Shown here in pieces: positions 21,513-32,510 of a stretch of 33,933 nt of DNA (the first letter of the stretch is position 1; each line of letters starts with the position of its first letter). This DNA is from Klebsormidium nitens. Taxonomy: Eukaryota > Streptophyta > Klebsormidiophyceae > Klebsormidiales > Klebsormidiaceae. Both the position numbers and the translations under genes were made by a program. Below the pieces are notes generated by a model that was not told the origin of the DNA, made no database searches, and was given only the letters and a program-made list of their open reading frames with translations. The stretch is from positions 1 to 33,933 of the forward strand of contig DF237722.1 of the NCBI GenBank assembly GCA_000708835.1, read 5' to 3'.

Positions 21513-23601
21513 TGTAGCTGCGCGTTTCCAACTTGCCTGCCAGGAGCTAGCAAAAGGTCTTCATTCAACAAACTCTGAAAATTTGCCTCTACGTTGTCAC
21601 CGCTGCCACCGTACCCATCCTTTAGACATCTAATGTAGGTATTCAATGGCGTTCCTGAAGAGGTTCCTGAAACCACTGTCACCCCTGCTAACGACTACCT
21701 ACCTATGTTTAAAAGTATACCTATGCCAGTCCAGGTGACATGGTGTCGAGCAGGCGGCTGGCCAGCTGAAACAGAGGCGTAAACCCTATCCTGCTGGGCA
21801 AATTGAAACCCTGTCCTCACAAACTCTACCTTTAAACCCCTAAAAGCCTACAACCCTAAAACCCTAAAGGCTCTTTTACAGGGAACCGTCTGCTGAATGA
21901 CGCCAGCTTGTGCACACGTCATGCAAGCGTAGAAATTGCTTATTTGCGATGAGGTATACAGAACCGGCCCATGCATACCGTCTTGCTCAGAAGGGCCGAC
22001 GGTCGCCGCCGCCGACCCGAAACTCGCGCTGAATGTTGTCCAACCCCGGTCTTCCAGGGCCAAAGTTGAAGAGGCCCCGGTGACCTGGTGTTTCCCGGTG
22101 AGTCAAAGCCTCGGGGATATCAGGTACGTACCATAAATGACATCACTGCGGTGCAACCATGACATCGATGATTGCGACAATGGCGGGCGCTTCACGGTTC
22201 ACCGTCCATTTCGTTGTCTCTTTTGTCGCTAGGTGCTGGCAGCCGCAGTGTGCGGGCGGCCATGGCTTCTATGGGCCCCAGCTGAGAGCTCATATGATGC
22301 TTTTCGACTTTGGTCCTGATTCCTGGGTCTGCGCCCTGCCAAAATTGCACCGGCGGTCGGTTCACTCAGCTACAGGGAGGACCGTAGGGCTGCTAGAGCA
22401 ACACGGACCACGGGAGGAACAAAAGGCTTCTTCAGCTTGTCTCGGAGGGAAACAAATTTCTAGGTCCATCAGGGGGGAGACTCGAGCGTTTGCTACATTT
22501 CCAGATCGACGGTAGATGGTAGATGGGCATGTGGCTAAGGTGCTGACTTACCCCAAAACCACGAGAACATAGAGACCAAATCCATCAGAGAAGGCCGCGA
22601 AGCCTTCCATTTTGAAGGAGCACAAGGAAAGAGAGTGGAGCTGTGAGATGCATCACATGTAAGGCTTCCACAATTGTTGTGCTTGCCGCAAAGGGACAAC
22701 TGAATTTTGGCACATTCATTGCTGCTGTTTGTCTTAATCTCTGACAAAAACTGAGGCTTGAACATGCAAAACGGCCAACAAAACAACAGCAGGGTGGTAA
22801 ATCACAATGAATATGCTTAGCTTTTGGTTTCTAGCATGCAAAAGGGGAACATAGCTGCGGATGGAATCTGCTGAACCGTGAACGCTTCCTGCATTTGCTG
22901 TCAGTATGTATGTTTAAGTAGACATGAGGTTCGTTGGCATGGGGAAGTCAAAGGTTTTTTCTTGTCAGTTGCTCACATTAGGCCACATTACCGGGTTCCC
23001 TCTCCTTGTCTGCCATTTTTTTAATGGGTTTGCTGTGGCGTCACCATTGCCAGAATGTGGTGCGTAACATATTGCTGCTGCATGTTCTAGTAAAGCCGCT
23101 TGTTTTGCAGCTGGAGACCTTCAGAGCTTGCAGTCACAGGGAACTGGTACTGTAAGCTGGTATGTCGTTTTGCTGGGGAGTCATGGCGTGCAGCAGCTGC
23201 AATGTTCAAAAGCTTTAAGGACCTGTTTGGCAAGTCTCTCGGTCATGAATAGATCAATATCAAATAGAGCCAATAAACATACATGTTCCCCCGGCTAATA
23301 TAGTCACTAACGATATTTTGGTGTTCCATGCAGGTAAAATGCCAGTCGCCAGGTTAATTAAAATTGTTAGCAGTTGAAGCACCACCAGAGGCTGTTCCAG
23401 GGTTCTGCCGGCTGAGCCCTGCTCAAGCTCAGGACCGTGATCTGTTCCACCACAGGATCGATCCGATTGGAAGTTTTTTCCACAGAACCCCTCCATCCTG
23501 CTGCTGGAGTCTTGGCAATTGTCTTGGTATCCACCCGGTCATCTTCGATTGTCATCACAAAATCCTAAAGTTGCCGGGAACTTAGGAAAGGTGTAAGCAC
23601 G
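21513..23601. other. Spacer between divergent large gene and LEAFY, presumed shared upstream region
   Basis: About 2.1 kb upstream of both the minus-strand gene and the LEAFY start. It should hold the promoters and 5' UTRs of both. Several mid-length frames occur on both strands (for example about 21936-22136 and 22159-22515 plus, 21848-22063 minus), some with donor-like ends. None carries a recognisable domain, so I do not call them genes. A first noncoding or leader exon of either gene could be here. No clear TATA box could be assigned. Confidence 0.45.
21830..21868. promoter_or_regulatory. Telomere-like (CCCTAAA) motifs, telo-box candidate
   Basis: TTTAAACCCCTAAA is followed by ACAACCCTAAAACCCTAAAGG, with further AAACCCT strings from 21781. 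In plants, AAACCCTAA telo-boxes occur in promoters. Here they lie about 0.3 kb upstream of the tentative start of the minus-strand gene. A short interstitial telomeric remnant is the alternative. Confidence 0.45.
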
Positions 23602-26600
23602 ATGCAGGGGCACGGGTTGGCTGGATTTAGAGACCAGGACAGTCTGCAGCAGTCCCTGGACATTTCCAATCAGAGCTTCCATCGGGATTCCCTCAGGGAC
23701 CAGGCTTACTTTCAGAATGTTCTGCAGTCCAGCTTGCAGAGCCATGCGTTGCAGAGCCATAGCTTACAATCCCTGCAGAACCATGGCTTACAATCTCACA
23801 GCCTGCAGAACAATAGCTTACAGTCTCATGGCCTGCAGAGCCATAGCAGCTTGCAGAGTCAGGCGTTGCAGGCCATGGGGTTGCAGACGCCGGAGGCGCA
23901 AAGCTTGGGCATTGCAAACCAGGGAGCACACAACCCTACTTCGTACCTGTCTCAGGAGAATTCCATCTTGCCGCACAGCTTCAATCACCAGTTCCAAGTA
24001 CAGCAGGCAGGCGGCTTAGGTTCTCAGCAGCATTTGACGACACAGACGCAGCAAGTGGCTTCGGCAGCGGAACAATTTGATGATTCCAGGGTTATGAATG
24101 ACCTGTTGAAAGATTACGGGGTGCGGGAGCATACAATCAGCAGGTGAGTTGTGATCCGGAATCGACTACTGTGAGCTTCAGCGCCGAGTTCTCTGCCGAT
24201 GTTGTTATTTCAGATCCAAGCTTTTAGAATTTTTAGAATCTAGGTCATGCAGCAGCTTTCCTTTCTTAGTGGGATATAAGCAACCCGTGTGCATATAGGG
24301 TTAGTGAATCACCCGTATGGGTTAGCATCTCAGGACATCTGTTTTCTGGAGGGTGGTTTAAAGGGACTTTCAAACCCAGGTCTTTTGGCAAGGGCCATGA
24401 TGTCTTCTCTGGACCAGCCTCAACGGATCTAGTTCCAAGCGACCCTGTTGATCAGAACTTGACACTCTCGCCAAGCAAGGTGGTTAGGAACTGGTTCTGA
24501 CTACCTCGAGTTGCCGCACTAAATGTTCGAGGAGGTTCTAATGCACGCCCAGTGTTGCCCAGGTCCTACATGGTTCAACTACCATCAGTTTAGCCCTGGC
24601 TTTCTGTGACAGCATTCTCTCTGTGAAAATACAGGATGGAGGAAGAGGGCTTCAATCTCAACACGCTACTCAGCATGAATGACGAGGAGGTCGCTGAGGC
24701 CATCAAAATGATGATTTCCGAGTGCGGCATCAAATTCCTCGTTGGCGAACGGTTTGGGGTGAAGATGGCGTGCCGGTAAGGGCTGTTTCTCAGAGTTTCT
24801 GGTGATTATGCAGAATGAACTCAGCATCCCAGAATTCGCACCAAGGACAACTGCACATACATCATGTCTCTGCGGCTAGTTATGGGATTGACGTGTACCT
24901 AATCAGCCAACTCATCAGTTCTGTTGTTTAAGCTGTTCCTTTTGAGCAATCTCAATTGGTCAGGTGTGGACACTCCGTTTGGTTTCTCCTTTGCATGCAT
25001 TCATTCAGAAGGCCTTGCTCGTCTTAACCAAGATAAAAGCGCACCTGCTCTTTTTGTATGCATGAGGCTTGTTGGGGCAGACAGTCAGAAAAAACCCTCA
25101 ATGTCTAGTCATTGTGATTCCTTCAGCTGCTCAATCATCAATCCAACAGCGGTATGCACCTGATTCCTCTGGGAAACATCTCAAGGTGTTGTCTTTTGTT
25201 TCAGCCTTAGCTCTTCTCATCGCGCAGGTCAGGGAGAAAGTGGCTTGAGGAGAAGCGCGCACTGCTCGAGAACCCTCCAGCGCCGCAGTCCCAAAAGAAA
25301 CGGAAGCGGCTGGATGGCAAAGCATCGCAAGGTATGTCCACCATCGTTTTTGATGCCTCCATTTCCGTGTTCTGTGTTGACTCTTTCAGGGAGCAGAAGG
25401 AATCGACTAGCTGCAAATTGATCGAGCCCTGAGCTGAGCAACTTTCCAAGATTGAAGTATAGCATGTCCCCGCTGGGGTGCTTAGAGGGTCTGTTACTCG
25501 GTGTTTTTGGCGTCTCCAATATCCAAACCCTGTGTTGAACTCCAAAGGCCCAGTGGCTTTTTCGAGGCCAGAAATGGAGAACAGCAAAGTGGAACGTGGT
25601 TATCGCTCAGAGTTAAGCCTTGCATCCACACAAATGCTTGTTGCCGTAAAATCAAACCAGAGTTGAAATTGCTTGTGCTCATGACTCCTCTCACCATCTG
25701 CCAAGTGCTTCGACTGTACCGTTTGCTAGCCTCTTTCCGCTAGTCTGGTCAGAAGTCTTGCTTTTCAGCAGCCCATAACGGGTCTGAGTATGCCAGTCGC
25801 AGGAGAGACATCGAGCCCCTTGAGATTCGGATGCCAGTGTGCCTGAATGGAACGATCTGGAAGCACCAGACTGAGCCAGATTCTGGCCTGTTTCTTCAGG
25901 TGTCTCTGAGCACGTACTCGCGTCCCTGGTCAACGGGGGGCTTGGGAACGAGAGTGAGGAGGCGGACGAAGAGACGGTGCAGAAGCAGTCCGAGTTGTCG
26001 GGGCGGACCAAGTCCAAGTAAGGAACGGTTGCTTCGAAAAGTTGTCTTTACAGAGGGTCTGAACTAGACAGAACACTGGTACTGGTTTTCACGATGGACG
26101 CAACAAAGCTGGTAGATGTTTGGTTTTTCGTTGTCAGCTGGGAACAAAGGCTTGCTGCAAATGCTCCGTCTTCGAGATGACAGAGGAAGACTCTGGCAGA
26201 AAGTTTTGACAACATACTGGTTGCACGTCTTGGTCAGGCCGCTTTTTGTCGATGCGTCGAACGAAGCGTCCACTCAAAGCGTCCAAGTCCCCTTCCTTAA
26301 TGCCCAGGTTTTGACTGCACCATTTCAACGGAGGCAAAACGAAGCCTTCCGCTTTTTTGCGCCATCGTGCACGAGCTTCCTACAGCACGCCTCACTATCA
26401 TTTCGAGAACCTCGCATGACATAGCAAACCACATCCTCATTGGCCAAACTTTCTAACCGTGCAGGACCACGCCCAAGAAGAAGAAGGGCGAAGGCGACGA
26501 GGCCACATCTCGTGGTCCGGCCTTCCAGGTGACGGCGCAGGGCGAGGATGGCCACGGCAAGAAGCAGGGCCTGGACTACCTCTTCGAGCTGTACGGAGAG

Positions 26601-28132
26601 GCCGGGCGCATCCTGGAGGAGATCCGCGTGCAGGAGAAAGCCACGGGGAAGAAGCCGTCAGCAAAGGTGAGGCTCCGGACGGCTTTGTTCATTTCAGTTT
26701 GCGGAAGACCTTGCGGTGGTCGAGCGTTGTGCTGCGGATCTTGAAGTCGTCAGGGTATTCAGGGTCTTTCAAGGCGACCAAGTTGAGAGCGAGGTGAAAG
26801 CTCCGGACCTGACGTTACTTTCTCAAAAGTGCTTTGTGACTTCTTAAGTCCAGGGCTGGGGGGACAGGCAAAAAGCAGGCGGACATTTTTTTCAGAGAGT
26901 TGAGTGAGTATCGACTCAGGTCTAGAAAACGGGTTTTGAAGCCAGCACCAAGGCCTTGAAGCAGCCCGTTTGGGATTTACTTCGTCATTTACAGATCAGG
27001 ACGAAAGGTGCCGGAATTCGCAAGGGCTTTTGGCCTTCAGAATGCTTGGATCGGGTGAGAATTATCTATCAGGTGCTTTAGTCGCGACGATTTTACTATC
27101 TCTTGTTTGAAGCCTCCGCTTACCATCCCTGCTCCCACCTTGTCCAAGCGGAGACGTGTTCTCTCCACTTTTCCGCAGGTGAACAATCTGGTGTATCGGT
27201 ATGCGAAGCAGCGCGGGATGGGGTTCATCAACAAGCCCAAGATGCGGCAGTATCTGCACTGCTATGCGCTGCATTGTCTTGACCCGGGCACTTCGAACGC
27301 AATCCGCATGACCTGCCGCGACCGGAAGAAGACACTCCAGGCCTGGGCCGAGTGTTGCTACGAGCCGCTTCTGCAGATGGCCAGGTGAGAAGGCAGGATC
27401 AGCACTGATCGGATAGTTACTGTCATTTTGGGCTTTACTAGGCGCGATCCAAGAAGTGCGCTGCAAGAAGGTCCTACGGAAGGACTGTCAAAGGAGGAAG
27501 CCGATGCGTAAGTGGTCAGTCCTTACTCCTGATCTGAAAAAGATGACCAAAGAGATGTTGATGCTACCCGCTGCTGTGTAAGGCTGGGTGAGCGATGGGG
27601 AAACATAGACAAGCAATCAATCCTAGGATCTCCGACTCGTGCCCCTTTTGACATTGCCAAGTTGTGGTCTCTCGTCTTTCTTTTCTTGTTTAGAAATAAT
27701 GGTTTCCGTTACCCGAAACCTGCGCAATGGTTGCCACTCGTCGTGCTAGTCTCAATCACGCAAAGCCGCATATAGCGAGTTCTCTTTTGTGGAACGTCTA
27801 TGTCAAGCATACGCATTGCTTGTTGTCATGCCTTAGTAATGCTTTACGAACCGAAAGTCCAACCAATGAACTAAAAATCTTATGGAGTGTCTCAACACGC
27901 CCAATGCGCATTCTCGCACAGCAACGTCTTGAGATTGACGAGTGCCCCAACGTACAGGGTACGGGGCTACAATCTGGAGAGCCTTTTCCAGCTGTCTCCC
28001 CAGCTCGCCATCTGGAACGTCCCGAAGCAGCTCGAGAAGCTATGCGAGGAAGAGAAGGACAGGCTAGGAGAGCTGGGAAGCGGTCAGCTGGATCAGCAGC
28101 CGTTGCCACCACCGCCTCGGCAAGGGGCTTGA
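23602..28132 (+). CDS. LFY: LEAFY/FLORICAULA transcription factor
   Basis: Eight exons: 23602-24143, 24635-24775, 25228-25331, 25900-26017, 26465-26666, 27179-27384, 27442-27507, 27958-28132 (TGA). All phases agree, giving 517 residues. The N-terminus is a Gln/Ser-rich repeat. The conserved SAM-like oligomerisation domain starts at LLKDYGVREHTISR, runs through exon 2 and ends at VGERFGVKMACR. A basic linker has KKKRK-like clusters. The C-terminal DNA-binding domain begins near GKKQGLDYLFELY and includes INKPKMRQYLHCYALHCLD and IWNVPKQLEKLC. Aligned with Arabidopsis numbering by eye, position 312 is Gln (His in Arabidopsis), 345 is Ala (Arg), 387 is Glu (His) and 390 is Lys (Arg). Loss of the 387/390 dimer contacts fits the monomer-type DNA binding reported for algal LEAFY proteins. 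In land plants this factor controls floral fate or early zygote division; its algal role is unknown. Exon 7 is an extra 22-residue insert. Confidence 0.95.
23728..23880 (+). repeat. LQSH-type coding minisatellite in LEAFY exon 1
   Basis: About ten degenerate units of 12-15 nt (TTGCAGAGCCATGx / TTACAATCTCACAGx) encode LQSHA, LQSHS, LQNHG, LQNNS, LQSHG and similar pentads. The region is Gln/Ser/His-rich, low in complexity and likely disordered. It lies before the SAM-like domain, where land-plant LEAFY proteins also carry variable low-complexity sequence. Confidence 0.85.
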
Positions 28133-28506
28133 GGAGTGTAGCACGCTTAGGCAGATTATGCACATTTCTTCACGTGCGCATACGGCGCCTGAAGTGCATA
28201 GGTTGGGTTGGAACAGCGAAAAGGTGAAGTGGCCAAAACGACCATTGGCTAGGTTGACTACTTGGGCGACTTTCCTACTCCCTGCCGCCCTCTAGCACAA
28301 GGTGACGGGTCGACAAGTCGAATTGTTTTGGGGTGGAATTCGGGCTTTAGCTTTGTGTACATAAACTACTCCAGGGGAACACAGATGATGCAAGGTGCTT
28401 ATGCATATAAGTAAGGTTTTCTCAGACCAGCTATGTGTCCTTGTTTCTGCGAGGACTGCCAAGAGCTATCGAAGTCGTCTTCAATAGCTACTCGAAACGA
28501 AAACAA

Positions 28507-28518
28507 CCCCCCCCCCCC
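28507..28518. repeat. C12 homopolymer
   Basis: Twelve consecutive C residues follow AAACAA, 375 bp downstream of the LEAFY stop. The length may be unreliable in the assembly. Confidence 0.8.
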
Positions 28519-28653
28519 AATTCTAGTGAGAAACTACTCATGTTGATTGTTCATGAAAAGATTGTTGTCACTTAGTGACTTGTTATATACAAAAGTCAGT
28601 TGATTTTGTATGCAATTGCTAGGGTACTTGATGTGATGTCATGTTAATTGGTG

Positions 28654-28693
28654 CTGTGGGCTGAGTCACTCGATCGAGTGACTCAGCCCACAG
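28654..28693. promoter_or_regulatory. 40-bp perfect palindrome with paired TGAGTCA (bZIP-type) motifs
   Basis: Bases 28654-28673 and 28674-28693 are exact reverse complements with no spacer (centre CTCGA|TCGAG). Each arm holds TGAGTCA/TGACTCA, the GCN4/AP-1-type bZIP site, and a third GCTGAGTC half follows at about 28700. No terminal features of a transposon are visible. It could be a strong protein-binding site, a cruciform, or an RNA hairpin in the LEAFY 3' UTR if the transcript is that long. Confidence 0.85.
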
Positions 28694-28845
28694 GGCCCAG
28701 CTGAGTCGTGTCGTTCTTACCATGCATTTCTGTTTGGTCGCTTTATTAGAAGACTCACATATGGTCACTAAATGTTAACCCCCGGGCCGGGGAGGCTGGC
28801 CGTCCGGCATTGAGCTCACTTTGAATCCGAGAGTTGAAGTGTGCC

Positions 28846-28963
28846 TTAACTTAAGCCTTCCTGCATTTATGGCATGGATGGATCGTCCGGCTAGCTGTTC
28901 TAGCTTTAACTCGAAGCTTACTTGCATTGGTGATCATGAGTCGGTCGATCGGACGGGCTACAC
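28846..28963. repeat. Diverged direct repeat, about 60-bp period
   Basis: Two neighbouring segments (28846-28895 and 28905-28963) share TTAACT..AAGC.T, CTTGCATT or CCTGCATT, .ATCATG or .GCATGG, and GATCG..CGG.CTA in the same order. The match is imperfect and the alignment was made by eye. Confidence 0.45.
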
Positions 28964-30470
28964 TTACTGCAGGCATTTGGTGTAGCTAGGTCCTACTAAT
29001 TACCTGAGTAATAATGCAAGAACTTTCGAGTCGATCTAAAAGACTAGTCAGGCTATATAGCCAATTATAAGTGTGTGACGAAATAAACGCCCGTCTCCGC
29101 AATAGAATGTCATACACTTCCGCCGCCGCCGCCGGCCCGCAGTGCACTATGAACATTAGCTGTTTTCACCGGCACCCTGCGGAGATTCTCATACTGCATT
29201 ATGCTTATGCTTCCATGCTTGGTGAGTGGCCATGAACAAGGAGATGCAACACCAAGGCGCCTTGCCTCTCCATATCTCTCTTAGGTCAATCGGAATTAGA
29301 ATTCAGTCATGTTTGGGTTCACGAAGTATACTCTACTCTCGGGACTGGATTGCCGCCGACCTGTCAACCTTATCCGGAGGTTACGTGCACGACCGTCGAC
29401 GCCTAGAGGGTTTGCCGAAGAGGGGCGGCCGCGCCCAAACCCGCGTATGCGATTCTTTCGCGGCGAAGCCATTTTATTTCGTCACAAGTGTATTAGTTCG
29501 GTTTGAATCGCCCGCGGGACCGGCCTTTGCTCACAAATATCGTACACCGTGACGTCTTTGCGAAAGCTGTGTAATGAGTCCGTACTGGGATGAAACATTG
29601 AAACAGGAATGAACATGCACGCGAATAAGTTCGCCTAGTATGACATGTACAGCGTGAGTCCTCATCCACTGGCAGAGCAATCAATTCGACAAAGTCAATC
29701 GTGTATGGTCCGCTCTCAGGTCTTGGACTGATATTGGGAGTCCATGTACAGCTAAAAATATCGAATCCTCCTTCTCGGGCCAGACATGAAAGCAAGCAAA
29801 TATGTGTTCAGTAAAGCGTTAATTTTGTGACCTTGGGCTTTGCCAACTACGATCAGACGGGTTGTGAGTTGTATGGGGACAGTCCGCGCAGGTTGCTTTA
29901 AGATGCACTATTAGCAGACCGAGCGATTGCAAAACGAAGAGCAATTGGCTCGGTGTGCAGATTGATGCATCCAGTTCAACGTAAAGATCTGATTCATGCC
30001 AACAGCTAGAAAATGGATGCGAGCATGCCCTCATGCATGCTGAGCAGAAGCGCTGGGCCCATTAGCGGAGCTTGAGTCTGGCTCTGAATTATCAAAGCAC
30101 AACAGTCTAGCGCATCCGACTGTAATCCGACTGACGAACGTGGTCCGTTCTTTGTGACGTAAGACGAAGACGGCCACGATACGGGCGGTGCATGTGCCGA
30201 CACGTGGCTGAAGGGCTTCCTGATCCCGAAGCCGAGCATTATCCCATCTCCAGGACCGCTGTCTATTGTCGAAGTGCACAGAGGTATCAGGCGCAATCAG
30301 GCCGGGTGCGCTCCTACTGGATGGGAAATCGTCATCTCGTTTACATATGGAAGGCATGAAAGGTAGTGCCAATGTTGCCCAAAACAGCGGCACTTGCCCC
30401 AACTAGGTCGATGCAGGTGGGCCGCATTTATGAGTCCAGGATGCTGATAATCCGACATTAAACCACTCAC

Positions 30471-30550
30471 CAATCCGGCCTTTAGCGTCGCCGCCTGAGT
30501 TGGATCCGCCAACTCCATATTGCGAAGTCGAGACCGGATCTCCTCGACGC
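30471..30550 (-). other. Orphan exon candidate
   Basis: On the minus strand, a CACCTCAG acceptor precedes 80 bases open in one frame (encoding VEEIRSRLRNMELADPTQAA and a few more residues) and a strong GTGAGT donor follows. The protein segment is helical and charged, like a real exon, but I could not find phase-matched partner exons nearby. It may be a gene relic or a chance open frame. Confidence 0.3.
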
Positions 30551-32510
30551 CTGAGGTGAGAAGTTGAGACAGTGGGCTTGGAACGACAACAACCGACGGA
30601 GAACGGAGCATTCAAACCACTCAAAAGTGCTAGGTCAAAAATGTTGCAACACTACTACACTACGCTGGCGGACCACGTCTTGTCGCTCTCCTTCGCGTAT
30701 CGTTTTGCATCAGAGGAACGGCAATCTGAGCTCGAAGGGATTTGGACGATGGCCCAATACACGGCACTCCCTTCTTTGGATTTCAGAAGAGAAACCTCCG
30801 GTTCGAAAACCTCTTACAAGGGAAGACTGCCATTACCGGGCTGGTCAGCTTCGCTTTCCCGCCACCGCACAAGCCGTTCCTCTCTCACCAGACGCCTAGC
30901 AACAAGCTGCATACCTGCAAGCGCGGAACCCCCCTATGGTTGAAACGTCAAATTCTCTCTCCTCGCGTTTAGGGGGGGACTCCTGATACCCTAGTGAACC
31001 CCATGAACGCGCAACCCTGAGATCCAAATATTGAACAGAAAGTGCAACCCATTTGTCGATTTTCGTCACGCTCGTCAGCCGCGCCGTGACCAGCAACAAC
31101 GCCAACAGCAATACTGCCTACAGCCAATACTCCCTGCTCCAAACTCTTGACAAAAAGACTGGGGACTCGATGATAGCGCGCACGGGAGAAAGCTCTGCCG
31201 ATGACTTCGTCTTTGAGAGCGAAAAACTCGAGAGAGAGGGAAAGAGAATAGACCGGCGAGGTGACAAGCGGTGCCGCTTTTGACCATGTTGAGCTCCTTT
31301 TCTTGGGGTGGACTTTGCGTTGATGAGTATGTTGGTGTCGAACGGAAACGTAGAATAGAAGCAAGCAGCGTCCAGAGTGGTGCGGAAAGGAGCAACGGCA
31401 ACAATCAAAAGTGTTGCTATTCTCTTCGAATTGAGTCAAAAAGTTGACCCCAAGCTTCTTTCTCGGAGCGGAACAAGCTGCAAGACAAGCTGATTATACA
31501 CGCCCTTGTGGCCCCTAAAGAAGTGGACCCAGCTAGACACAGACTAGCAGGCCACTGCTTTCCCAATGAAAGCACGCGAAGATGAGACGCGTTCCGCCGA
31601 GGAGTCATCAGACTAGAACGACACGAGCAATCTCAATCGGAGTGTTCTTTTGGAGAGAGCAGGCAAAAGGGCGCGTGAATAGCCGTTCAAATTTCAGCTT
31701 TAGCACAGTAAGAAAACTGTACTAAACTGTACTGCTTGGCGATCAGTATGCTTTCCTGAGCAGCTTTCGGAGACACTTTGCCCGCGAAAGGCGATCAATG
31801 AAGCACGTGACGTCCTTCCGGATCGTAACCAGAGGTCCCTGAATCGTGCCGCCCGCTAGGTTTGAGGTGCTCTAAACGACAATCATGTATACTTGGCACG
31901 AATTCCCACGTGATCACAAATCACATTCGCTTTTCTTTGCTCTGGGATAACAAGCCGTTAACGTTGAGTTGCAGCTTATAGCGGACAATGCGGCGGACTC
32001 GAGATCAAACGTAGACCTTGCGGTGCACCATTGAAGTGAGGTTTCGATGCGTGCGCCATGGTTTGGCGAGAACACGGTCAACTGCAAACGGCGCTCCCAA
32101 AAGAGCCGCATCGTCGTATACATGCTAATATTAAAGTGTCTCCTCGTCATTTGTTACACTCGATGCTTCTTAGCGCTGTGTACACTAAAGTTGCACATAA
32201 AACGGACAAGCTAGGACATGCTAAAGAAAACGACCGACTCAACAATCGCAGCAACAGACTGTAAACGCAACCAGCCGTCAGACTCGTCACTTTGGGGCCA
32301 AGATATTGGCTGAATAAATGTCTGCGGACCCGGTCGAACACCTAAAGTCTGTTTGCTAAAGGCTTGGAATGAAATCAGCCCACTAGTATACGTCCTGATT
32401 CCGGTGCGCATCTCTAGAATGCGTTGTGTTGCAAGCTGAGCATATACCTGATCTCAATCAGAAATTCAAAAAAGGGTCCAACGCGTCGTCGAAGCTTATT
32501 ACAGCCCTGC

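Larger units (their letters stand above)
28133..32510. other. Intergenic spacer downstream of LEAFY
   Basis: About 4.4 kb between the LEAFY stop and the stop of the right-end gene. It holds a C-run, a 40-bp palindrome, a diverged direct repeat and one splice-bounded orphan exon candidate, all listed separately. Mid-length frames on both strands (about 29226-29552, 30572-30943 and 31053-31283 plus; 30031-30402 minus) show no domain that I recognise and no consistent exon chain. I see no tRNA genes. Confidence 0.5.

Noticed and set aside
21848-22063. Minus-strand frame starting MALEDRGW as a leader exon of the large gene
   Set aside because: A GTATGC donor exists within it, but I could not join it in phase to the next exon with confidence; left inside the spacer entry.
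22159-22515. 118-codon plus-strand frame upstream of LEAFY
   Set aside because: No domain, no splice partners, Cys/His/Ser-rich composition typical of chance frames.
30572-30943. 123-codon plus-strand frame
   Set aside because: Two overlapping frames look equally likely, there is no domain, and the upstream part overlaps the orphan exon candidate on the other strand.
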